Positions 35,989 to 42,795 of a stretch of 64,000 nt of DNA are shown piece by piece. The stretch comes from Chryseosolibacter sp044507775. GTDB taxonomy: Bacteria; Bacteroidota; Bacteroidia; Cytophagales; Cyclobacteriaceae. Each line of letters begins with the position of its first letter. Position 1 is the first letter of the stretch. The stretch is from positions 1 through 64,000 of the forward strand of contig JBIQIY010000022.1 of assembly GCA_044507775.1 (NCBI GenBank). Reading direction: 5' to 3'. The notes below the pieces were generated by a model. That model did not search any database. It had not been told where the DNA came from and saw only the letters and a program-made list of their open reading frames with translations. Made by a program: the position numbers and the translations under genes.

Positions 35989-36059
35989 TTTACGTCTTAA
36001 TTATCTACGAACATACGGTGGTTAAGTAGGCAATTTGAGGACTTGGATCAACAAAAAAG

Positions 36060-36073
36060 CTGATTTTTGTCAG
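36060..36073. promoter_or_regulatory. CRP/FNR-like box between a USP gene and histidine kinase 2
   Basis: CTGATTTTTGTCAG, dyad with one C/T-type variation, centred 41.5 bases upstream of ATG 36108 and 78.5 bases from the divergent USP start. Confidence 0.65.
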
Positions 36074-36107
36074 CTCTTTTTTATATTGCCGAATTACAGG
36101 TTCAGCC

Positions 36108-37343
36108 ATGCCTTTCCGTTCGAACGAAACTTTCCGGGAAATATTTCAGAGCTCCGTCGAAGCTATTATCATGGTCGATCAGGACGGAATCATTCAACTG
36201 GCCAACCCCGTCAGTGAACGCATGTTCGGCTATGAACCGGGGGCCCTCGTCGGACTTTTGATCGAAGAGTTGCTGCCGGCGCACCTGAGAAAGAAACACG
36301 TCGGCTACAGGAAAGAGTTCAATGCTCATCCCGAACCGCGGCCCATGGGTATGGGGCGGGATCTCGTGGGCACGCGTCGCGACGGCAGTGAGTTTCCGGT
36401 CGCAGTGAGTCTGAGCTACACTCGCATAGACGGTGAGTTGATGGTGATGGCTTTTATCAATGACGTCACCGAGCGGAAGCGGGCGGAAGAAGCACTGAAG
36501 AGAAGCGAGGAACAACTCCTCGTATATGCGTCGGAACTGGAGAAAAAAGTACAGTCGCGTACAGAGGATCTGAACTCAACGATCAAAGCCCTTGAGAAAG
36601 AAATCGCTGTGAGGAAGAGAGCGGAAGATGAGGCGCGCAAGGCATTGGAAAGGGAGCGGGAACTCAACGACCTTAAGTCGAAGTTTGTTTCGATCGCTTC
36701 GCATGAATTCCGGACTCCGCTGAGCACTGTCTTGAGCTCTGCTTCGCTGATTGAACAATACAACGACCGGAATGAACCCGAAAAGATCAGTAAGCACGTT
36801 CAACGCATAAAATCTTCGGTTTACCATCTGACCTCCATTCTGAACGACCTGCTTTCACTGGGCAAACTCGAAGAAGGCAAGATCGATATCGTGAAGGAGA
36901 CGATGTCGTTGAAGTATTTCCTCGATGAAGTTGAAGAAGAGATTACCCAAACCCTAAAGAACGGGCAGACGCTGCATATTGATTGCAACGACGCGCCTGC
37001 CAGCTTTGAATCAGACCCCAGGATACTCCGTATCATCCTGTTTAATCTGATTTCAAATGCAAGCAAATACTCGGCTGAGGGAAAGCCAATAGAGATCACC
37101 TGTACTCAGCAGGGTGGCTATTTGTTGTTTTCGATACGGGACGAAGGTATCGGGATTCCATCGGAAGATCACAAACACATGTTTGATCGTTTCTTCCGCG
37201 CGAGTAATGCCGGTCAGGTGCAGGGCACGGGTCTGGGTCTGAATATTGTCAGGCGCTACCTCGAATTGCTGGGTGGCGAAATATCCTTTACCAGCGAATA
37301 CGGGAAAGGAAGCACTTTTACTGTTCGGATACCATTGCAATAA
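36108..37343 (+). CDS. soluble PAS histidine kinase (pair 2)
   Basis: A 411-residue kinase without membrane segments. The PAS/PAC domain (about 5-125; EAIIMVDQDGIIQLANPVSE) is very similar to that of histidine kinase 1, including the PRPMGMGRDL stretch. A coiled coil follows, then HisKA (FVSIASHEFRTPLSTV near residue 198) and HATPase (NLISNASKYS, DEGIGIP, GTGLGLNIV). It looks like a shortened duplicate of pair 1, lacking the membrane part and the second PAS. The partner regulator starts 9 bases downstream. A CRP/FNR-like box lies just upstream, so the system may be self-regulated or controlled by its paralogue. Confidence 0.92.
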   Translation: MPFRSNETFREIFQSSVEAIIMVDQDGIIQLANPVSERMFGYEPGALVGLLIEELLPAHLRKKHVGYRKEFNAHPEPRPMGMGRDLVGTRRDGSEFPVAVSLSYTRIDGELMVMAFINDVTERKRAEEALKRSEEQLLVYASELEKKVQSRTEDLNSTIKALEKEIAVRKRAEDEARKALERERELNDLKSKFVSIASHEFRTPLSTVLSSASLIEQYNDRNEPEKISKHVQRIKSSVYHLTSILNDLLSLGKLEEGKIDIVKETMSLKYFLDEVEEEITQTLKNGQTLHIDCNDAPASFESDPRILRIILFNLISNASKYSAEGKPIEITCTQQGGYLLFSIRDEGIGIPSEDHKHMFDRFFRASNAGQVQGTGLGLNIVRRYLELLGGEISFTSEYGKGSTFTVRIPLQ

Positions 37344-37352
37344 CTTTCAGAT

Positions 37353-38417
37353 ATGAAAAAAATACTTTTGATCGAGGACAACGCGGAAGTCAGGGAGAAT
37401 ACGAGTGAGATTCTTAGCCTGGCGGACTACGAGGTGATTGTGGCTGAGAATGGAAGGGTTGGCGTGGAGATGGCCCAGCGCATGAAGCCGGACCTGATCA
37501 TCTGTGATATCATGATGCCGGAGCTCGACGGATACGGTGTTCTTCATATTCTGAGTAAGAACGAGCAAACGGCAGCGATTCCGTTCATCTTCCTGACTGC
37601 AAAGACAGAGAAGACCGATATCAGGAAGGGTATGAACCTGGGAGCGGATGATTATCTCACAAAACCGTTTGACGACATAGACTTGCTTAACGCCATCGAG
37701 GCGCGTTTCAGGAAGAGTTCCATGCAGCAGAAGCAGTACGAGACTTCACCGGAGGGACTTGATAACTTTATTGCCGACGCGCGATCAGTCCTAAACATCC
37801 AGGAGCTAGGCAAAGACCGGAAGGTGAAGACAATAAAGAAGAAGACTGAGATTTATAGCGAAGGCGACACGCCGTTACATGTTTATTTTGTGAAGTCGGG
37901 TAATGTAAAGACTTTCAAGTCGCATCCCGACGGCAAGGAGCTCATCATGAACCTGTATTCAGCGAATGACTTCTTTGGCTTTGAGCCTATCCTGGAGAAC
38001 GGAAGCTACACGGAGTCGGCAATGGCCATGCAGGACACTGAGCTGATTTCCATCCCACGGCATGATTTCCTGGTCATGATTCAGAGTCACCCGGATGTAT
38101 CGAGGAGCTTTATTCATTTGCTGTGCAAGAAGGTTGCGGACAGGGAAGCCCAGCTGGTGAATCTGGCCTATAATTCAGTGCGACAGCGCACGGCTGAGGC
38201 ACTGCTGAAATCCGAAGCGCTGCAGGATGCCCGGTCTGTAATCGCGATCTCCCGTGACGATCTCGCGAAGATGGTAGGCACTGCCTCGGAGTCCGTTATC
38301 CGGGTGTTGTCGGACTTTAAGGATGAAGGTCTCATCGAGATCGAAGGCGGAAAGATCAGGATCAGCCAACGCGGCAAGCTGGAAAAAGTTGTTCGATGGA
38401 ATGTGGCAAGACGTTAG
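37353..38417 (+). CDS. REC-CRP fusion response regulator (pair 2)
   Basis: A 354-residue protein with the same build as the regulator at 30211: receiver domain with LIICDIMMPELDGYG, FLTAKTE and TKPFDD, a linker, a cNMP-binding-like domain (about 165-270) and a CRP helix-turn-helix with recognition helix TASESVIRVLSDF. Glu and Arg at the CRP E181/R185 positions are kept. It contains no cluster-binding Cys set, so it is not an oxygen-sensing FNR. It is probably phosphorylated by the adjacent soluble PAS kinase. A long repeat-rich non-coding stretch follows. Confidence 0.9.
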   Translation: MKKILLIEDNAEVRENTSEILSLADYEVIVAENGRVGVEMAQRMKPDLIICDIMMPELDGYGVLHILSKNEQTAAIPFIFLTAKTEKTDIRKGMNLGADDYLTKPFDDIDLLNAIEARFRKSSMQQKQYETSPEGLDNFIADARSVLNIQELGKDRKVKTIKKKTEIYSEGDTPLHVYFVKSGNVKTFKSHPDGKELIMNLYSANDFFGFEPILENGSYTESAMAMQDTELISIPRHDFLVMIQSHPDVSRSFIHLLCKKVADREAQLVNLAYNSVRQRTAEALLKSEALQDARSVIAISRDDLAKMVGTASESVIRVLSDFKDEGLIEIEGGKIRISQRGKLEKVVRWNVARR

Positions 38418-38491
38418 TGGCGAGTGCGGCTCCGATTGGCGAGTACGGCTCGGAGGTCTGGCCCATTGTTCGTGACTGGTGCAGCTTTTTC

Positions 38492-38631
38492 GTGAGACGT
38501 GAGGCGTGAGTGGTGAGTGGTGAGTGGTGAGTGGTGAGGCGTGAGTGGTGAGGCGTGAATCGTGAGACGTGAGACGTGAGACGTGAGACGTGAATCGTGA
38601 GACGTGAATCGTGAGGCGTGAGTGGTGAGTC
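38492..38631 (+). repeat. heptamer array, GTGARNN type, exactly 20 units
   Basis: Twenty 7-bp units without spacer or frame slip, all starting GTGA: variants GTGAGTG, GTGAGAC, GTGAGGC, GTGAATC and GTGAGTC. The variants are interspersed, suggesting repeated local duplications. Confidence 0.97.
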
Positions 38632-38633
38632 CG

Positions 38634-38717
38634 TGTCGTTTACTTAAGTCCTTTTTATCACCTCACCTCGATCCTTTCCTAAAGGAGAAGAAGGTAGCGG
38701 TGCTTAAGTAAACGACA
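38634..38717 (-). repeat. palindromic dispersed element, copy B
   Basis: Terminal inverted repeats TGTCGTTTACTTAAG (38634-38648) and CTTAAGTAAACGACA (38703-38717) enclose a core with TCACCTCACCTC and TCCTAAAGGAG. In reverse complement the core aligns with copy A at 11795-11883. Confidence 0.85.
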
Positions 38718-38770
38718 TGGAGTGGTGAGGCGGTGCACTCTGCTTTAAACCTGAATGGAGGCACAAACCC

Positions 38771-38871
38771 AAAGCCCTGTAAGGGCGAAAGATACTAGCC
38801 CAGGCTGAGCGCCTCGCGAGGCCTGGGTGAAATGAACAACGAGTACGAAGCCCTGAAAGGGCGAAAGATAC
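38771..38871 (+). repeat. pair of GCCCTGNAAGGGCGAAAGATAC repeats
   Basis: Two 25-base copies at 38771-38795 and 38847-38871 contain the small hairpin GCCCTG(T/A)AAGGGC followed by GAAAGATAC, 76 bases apart. G+C-rich palindromic sequence such as CCAGGC...GCCTGG lies between. Probably an intergenic repeat family; function unknown. Confidence 0.85.
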
Positions 38872-38912
38872 CACGGTGTGTCAAGCGCACGCGAGGAGCC
38901 CGGGGTTAACCT

Positions 38913-39593
38913 TCATCCGCAGAGAATAATCTCAACCAGGTTTCCGGAATGTTCGTGCGGGAGATGGATCAGGAAGGCACGGGCGATGAGTACGCATCCA
39001 GAGAGGATGAGCATGGATGTGGTGATGCGATGAATGCTCCATTGAGCTTTTCTTGCGAGCGCGGGTAGAACGCCAGTAATTCCGAGCATGACCGGAAGGG
39101 TGCCGGTCCCGAAGAGAAGCATGAAGTTGAACCCGTCCAGTGGGCCGCGCAGGGTCAGGCACCAGGTAAGCGCAATTACAGTAAGTCCGCAGGGTAAGAG
39201 GCCATTCAATGCACCCAGCAGGAGTATGGCTCCCCGCGTTTTTTGTTTCAGTTGGTGGGAAAAATGATTTTTCAGAGATACTGTGAGCCGCCGGACCCAT
39301 GCGGTAATTCCCGGTATCTTGAGGTTGCGCAGGCCGCCAAAACCGATGATGAGCAACACAACCCCCAGGGCGATGGACAGAACATTTTGAAACCGATGCA
39401 GGGGAAGCATGAGACCCACGCCACTGACCACGGCCCCGATGCACGCATACGCAAGAATGCGACCGGCGTTGTAGATCATGCGATTTAGCAGCGCGCCGGA
39501 TTTTGTTGCCGTGACGGCCATGACCAGGGGGCTGCACATGCCAAGGCAGTGCAAGCTACCAGCGAAACCCAAAACAAGCGCCGTTAACTCCAT
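38913..39593 (-). CDS. SafE/TauE-like membrane protein of the cbb3 operon
   Basis: A 226-residue protein read from ATG 39593 (MELTALVLGFAGSLHCLGMC), one base after the fixH stop; the longer frame to 39713 overlaps fixH and is rejected. It has about six helices, the HCLGMC motif in the first, and LNGLLPCGLTVIAL in the middle. Proteins of this type (SafE/TauE-like) often lie beside fixH/ccoH genes and are thought to handle copper or another metal during oxidase assembly. It is the last gene of the cco operon. Confidence 0.85.
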   Translation of the reverse strand: MELTALVLGFAGSLHCLGMCSPLVMAVTATKSGALLNRMIYNAGRILAYACIGAVVSGVGLMLPLHRFQNVLSIALGVVLLIIGFGGLRNLKIPGITAWVRRLTVSLKNHFSHQLKQKTRGAILLLGALNGLLPCGLTVIALTWCLTLRGPLDGFNFMLLFGTGTLPVMLGITGVLPALARKAQWSIHRITTSMLILSGCVLIARAFLIHLPHEHSGNLVEIILCG

Positions 39594-39594
39594 G

Positions 39595-40026
39595 CTAAAG
39601 ATTGATGACCTGTTCCAGGTAGTATTCCTCGCCTTCCATCGTCCAGTGGATGCGCGCGCGGTACATCCCTGTCTCGAGGCCCGCGGTTGAAAAGTACTGG
39701 AAAGATTCCGCACTCCGCCTCAACCTGAATTCTTTGTCAAGCGCAGGATCGGAAGGCCTGAACAGCTGAAGAACGCCGTCCTGCACTTTATTGAAGTCTG
39801 CATAACGGATGCTGATGGCGTTTCCCTGCTCTACATGGATTGAAGGTTTTTCGGCCAGCATCGCCGTATGTGCGAGGCGATCAATCTGTGTCTGGTAGAC
39901 CAGTTCTTCCTTGTAATATTCACGAGTGACCAGGTTTACGTCCTGACGCATGCAAACCGTAACTAACGTTGCGATGAAGGCGCCGAAGAGCGCAAAGGCC
40001 AGTATGATTGATTTTCCCCAGTTCAT
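39595..40026 (-). CDS. fixH: FixH-family oxidase accessory protein
   Basis: A 143-residue protein with one N-terminal membrane helix (SIILAFALFGAFIATLVTV) and an extracytoplasmic FixH domain (DVNLVTREYYKEELVYQTQIDRL, later GMYRARIHWTMEGEEYYLEQ). FixH/CcoH helps assemble or stabilise cbb3 oxidase. It lies 38 bases after ccoG and one base before the SafE-like gene, consistent with one operon ccoNO-ccoQP-ccoG-fixH-safE. Confidence 0.88.
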   Translation of the reverse strand: MNWGKSIILAFALFGAFIATLVTVCMRQDVNLVTREYYKEELVYQTQIDRLAHTAMLAEKPSIHVEQGNAISIRYADFNKVQDGVLQLFRPSDPALDKEFRLRRSAESFQYFSTAGLETGMYRARIHWTMEGEEYYLEQVINL

Positions 40027-40064
40027 CTTGTATGATTATTAATGTGATATTTTTTACTTCGGTC

Positions 40065-41555
40065 TTAACGTTTTGCATCTGACGCCGTCTTCACCGGCCC
40101 TATGAATTTTACTTTCAAGTCTTCGACTTTCTTCCCGTCCTGGTAAATGCCGATCCGGATTACCGTGCGGGCGTTTGTAATTTTGTCTTCCGGGATCTTG
40201 ATGAAAAAGACGGACTTGACCAATCCTTCCGCTGGAACAATAATGGAATTTCCATCCACTTTGCTCAATTGCGCGTACTCGGGTGATTCAACGCGCGCTT
40301 CCAGCGTGATGGCATCAAAGGTTTTATTCACAAACTCAGCATTGTAGAGGTTTGTAATTAACCCGGGCTCCCGTTGGTAGAGAGTCCCTGAAACTTTGAG
40401 GAAAGTCGTTTCTACATCTGAACGTGTCGCGAGCGCGAAGCCCAGCACGCCGATGAGTAAAGTAAGAAGTACGGTATAGCCGAATACCCGTGGGTTCCAC
40501 AGTTTGGCAATACCGTTCTTGATTGAGTTGTAGGAGGCAAGGCGTATCAGTCCTGTTGGCTTGCCGATCTTGATCATCACTTCATCGCACGCGTCCATGC
40601 ACGCGGTGCAATTCACACACTCCATTTGAGTCCCGTTTCGTATATCGATACCGGTCGGGCAAACATGAACGCACAGGTTGCAGTCGATACAATCTCCCTG
40701 TGTATTGCTTGTGGGAGCCGGAGTTGCCTGTTTTTTCAGGTGCCCGCGGGGCTCGCCTCTCAACCAGTCATAGACCACGACGATGGAGTCCCTGCCAAGC
40801 AAAACACCCTGCAATCTCCCGTAGGGGCAAACGGCGATGCATGCCTGTTCCCTGAAGAATGCAAACAGCCAGTAGAAGATGCCCGTAAAGCCGATCATGC
40901 CGACAAAGGCGGTCATATTTTCAGAAGGTGGTGACGTTATAATGAGCCGAGTGTGGTCGATGCCGATCATGTAAGCCATCAGTGTGTGAGCGATCGCCAG
41001 GGAAATGAGGGCGAATGCCGAATGCTTTAACACCTTCTTTTTGATCTTGTCAAAACTCCACGGTGCCCGGGCAAGTCGGCGCTGTGCGGCCATGTCTCCC
41101 TCGATAAAGTATTCGATCTTCCGGAATACCATCTCCATGAACAATGTCTGGGGACACATCCAGCCACACCAGATCCGACCAAATACAACCGTGAAGAGAA
41201 TAATGAAAACAAAGAAGGCAATCAGCGTAATGGCCAGGAGGACAAAATCCTGGGGCCAGAACGCCTGACCGAACACGATGAACCTCCTCTCGAAGACATT
41301 CAGCAGGAGCAGAGGCTGACCGCCGATGGTTATAAAAGGCCCTGCGAAGAGCAGCACGAGCAGAAAGGTGGTGACTGCAATCCGGGCCTTGTGGTAATTT
41401 CCCGATGGCTTTTTGGGATAGATCCAGACGCGCTTGCCCTTCTCATCGACCGTGGAAATACTCTCGCGGAATTTCTCGCTGTCGGGATCGGGCGAATGTC
41501 CCGAGCTTTGGCCTGTGCGGTCCTTGAGTATATCCAGTTTCAGTTCGCTCTCCAT
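40065..41555 (-). CDS. ccoG: cbb3 oxidase accessory protein CcoG
   Basis: A 496-residue polyferredoxin-type membrane protein. About five helices are visible, with WCGWMCPQTLFMEMVF (first Cys pair) and a cytoplasmic ferredoxin region with CIDCNLCVHVCPTGID and CVNCTACMDACDEVM, giving two [4Fe-4S] clusters. The C-terminal Ig-like FixG domain (IVPAEGLVKSVFFIKIP) is outside the membrane. CcoG/RdxA reduces copper for insertion into cbb3 oxidase. It starts 9 bases after the ccoP frame. Confidence 0.93.
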   Translation of the reverse strand: MESELKLDILKDRTGQSSGHSPDPDSEKFRESISTVDEKGKRVWIYPKKPSGNYHKARIAVTTFLLVLLFAGPFITIGGQPLLLLNVFERRFIVFGQAFWPQDFVLLAITLIAFFVFIILFTVVFGRIWCGWMCPQTLFMEMVFRKIEYFIEGDMAAQRRLARAPWSFDKIKKKVLKHSAFALISLAIAHTLMAYMIGIDHTRLIITSPPSENMTAFVGMIGFTGIFYWLFAFFREQACIAVCPYGRLQGVLLGRDSIVVVYDWLRGEPRGHLKKQATPAPTSNTQGDCIDCNLCVHVCPTGIDIRNGTQMECVNCTACMDACDEVMIKIGKPTGLIRLASYNSIKNGIAKLWNPRVFGYTVLLTLLIGVLGFALATRSDVETTFLKVSGTLYQREPGLITNLYNAEFVNKTFDAITLEARVESPEYAQLSKVDGNSIIVPAEGLVKSVFFIKIPEDKITNARTVIRIGIYQDGKKVEDLKVKFIGPVKTASDAKR

Positions 41556-41564
41556 AATTCGGAA

Positions 41565-42773
41565 TTAAGATCCTGCCCGCACCTGTACCGAATCGGCCAC
41601 GGCTTTGACGGGCATAAATATTTCGCCTTGTGGCGCCTTGGCATCGGGAGGATTGCTACCCTGAAGGCTCAGGACGAAGAAGGTGACATCGCGAACATCC
41701 TGGGGGCTCATGGACTTGCCCCACGCGGGCATTCCCTTTTCCACAACGCCGTTCTTGATGGTTTTAAATACACTCTTGACTTCTCCACCGTGCAACCAGT
41801 ATTCATCTGCGAGGTTTGGTCCGATGGTATTTCCGCCGCCGTCATTCCGGTGACAGCCGCCGCAGTTGTTGCTCATGAATATCGATTTCCCATGTTCAAT
41901 CAGCGCAGGATCTGCCGTGTAGGTAAGCGTGTTTTCATCGATCACCGCCTGTGGTTGGGAGGCCTGGTATCTTTTCGCCTGTTCCTCGGCCAGCGCAACC
42001 TCCTGCCTGAACTCATCCTGCGAGAGAGGGAACGAATCCGTGACATGGTAGACAATCATATACAGGACTGCAAAGGCTATTGATCCGTTGAACAACCATT
42101 TCCACCACGGCGGAAGATGGTTGTCGAGTTCACGAATACCGTCGTAGCTGTGTTCGAGCTCAATCTCACTTTCCTGCTCCACGGGAACAGCTGCGTTCAT
42201 CTTCTCGATAAAGCGCTTCAACCAGCTTCCGTCCTTCTCGCTTTTCGCAGTTGGGTGCAGAGCGTTCTGGCGCGCAGTTTCCCGCGTAAGGAAATTCAAC
42301 ACGCGTATGACGTAAATGCCCACGAGGGCTACGACGATTAGTAGCAAGAGCACAGCTGCCGCCGTCAGATATAGAGGAAATAGGGGATCATGCCATACGC
42401 GATCGGGAGTTCCTCCGGGTGATTGAGACATCGCGCTCTGAGCAAGGGCGAGGATTGCGATGCTCAAAGATATTTTTTTAATGTCCTGTCTACGCTGAAG
42501 CTTCGACAGGCAGGCCTTTCTGCGCTGAAGCTTCGACAGGCAGGCCTGTCTGCGCTGAAGCTTCGGCACGTTTGAGACGCTTTGGCTTTTCACGACCGTT
42601 TGGTTTTTGGTTGAATCGTGTTCCAATGGCATTGCTTTCATTTTGTCGATCAGCTTCCTGTCTCTCGTAAACACCCACCAGAGAAGGCAAAAGAAGAAGA
42701 GAAAGAAGATTACAAACGATATCACCGGCCAGATCGCGATGTTGTCGATATTCTGAAGAACGTTTTTATACAT
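41565..42773 (-). CDS. ccoP: fused CcoQ-CcoP cbb3 oxidase subunit
   Basis: A 402-residue frame. Residues 1-60 are a CcoQ-like helix protein (MYKNVLQNIDNIAIWPVISF). Residues about 61-97 are encoded by a 30-bp tandem repeat (KLQRRQACLS units). The remainder is CcoP: a signal-like helix (KKISLSIAILALAQSAM), a membrane helix, DNHLPPWWKWLFNGSI, and one c-type heme domain with CGGCH. A second heme motif, present in proteobacterial CcoP, is absent, as usual in Bacteroidota. The repeat seems to have joined two formerly separate genes. The old ccoP start may survive as an ATT codon after AGGAC (just before KKIS). Separate translation is therefore possible. Confidence 0.85.
   Translation of the reverse strand: MYKNVLQNIDNIAIWPVISFVIFFLFFFCLLWWVFTRDRKLIDKMKAMPLEHDSTKNQTVVKSQSVSNVPKLQRRQACLSKLQRRKACLSKLQRRQDIKKISLSIAILALAQSAMSQSPGGTPDRVWHDPLFPLYLTAAAVLLLLIVVALVGIYVIRVLNFLTRETARQNALHPTAKSEKDGSWLKRFIEKMNAAVPVEQESEIELEHSYDGIRELDNHLPPWWKWLFNGSIAFAVLYMIVYHVTDSFPLSQDEFRQEVALAEEQAKRYQASQPQAVIDENTLTYTADPALIEHGKSIFMSNNCGGCHRNDGGGNTIGPNLADEYWLHGGEVKSVFKTIKNGVVEKGMPAWGKSMSPQDVRDVTFFVLSLQGSNPPDAKAPQGEIFMPVKAVADSVQVRAGS
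42493..42570 (-). repeat. 30-bp tandem repeat inside the ccoQ-ccoP frame
   Basis: Two full 30-bp units (42493-42522 and 42523-42552) and a partial third, each beginning CGCTGAAGCTTCGACAGGCA on the plus strand. The period is a multiple of three, so the reading frame stays open through it. Confidence 0.95.
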
Positions 42774-42795
42774 GGCGGAAAGTGTTTTTTGTTTT

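Noticed and set aside
38492..38631. possible CRISPR array
   Set aside because: The 7-bp units are contiguous, without spacers, and no cas gene is present.
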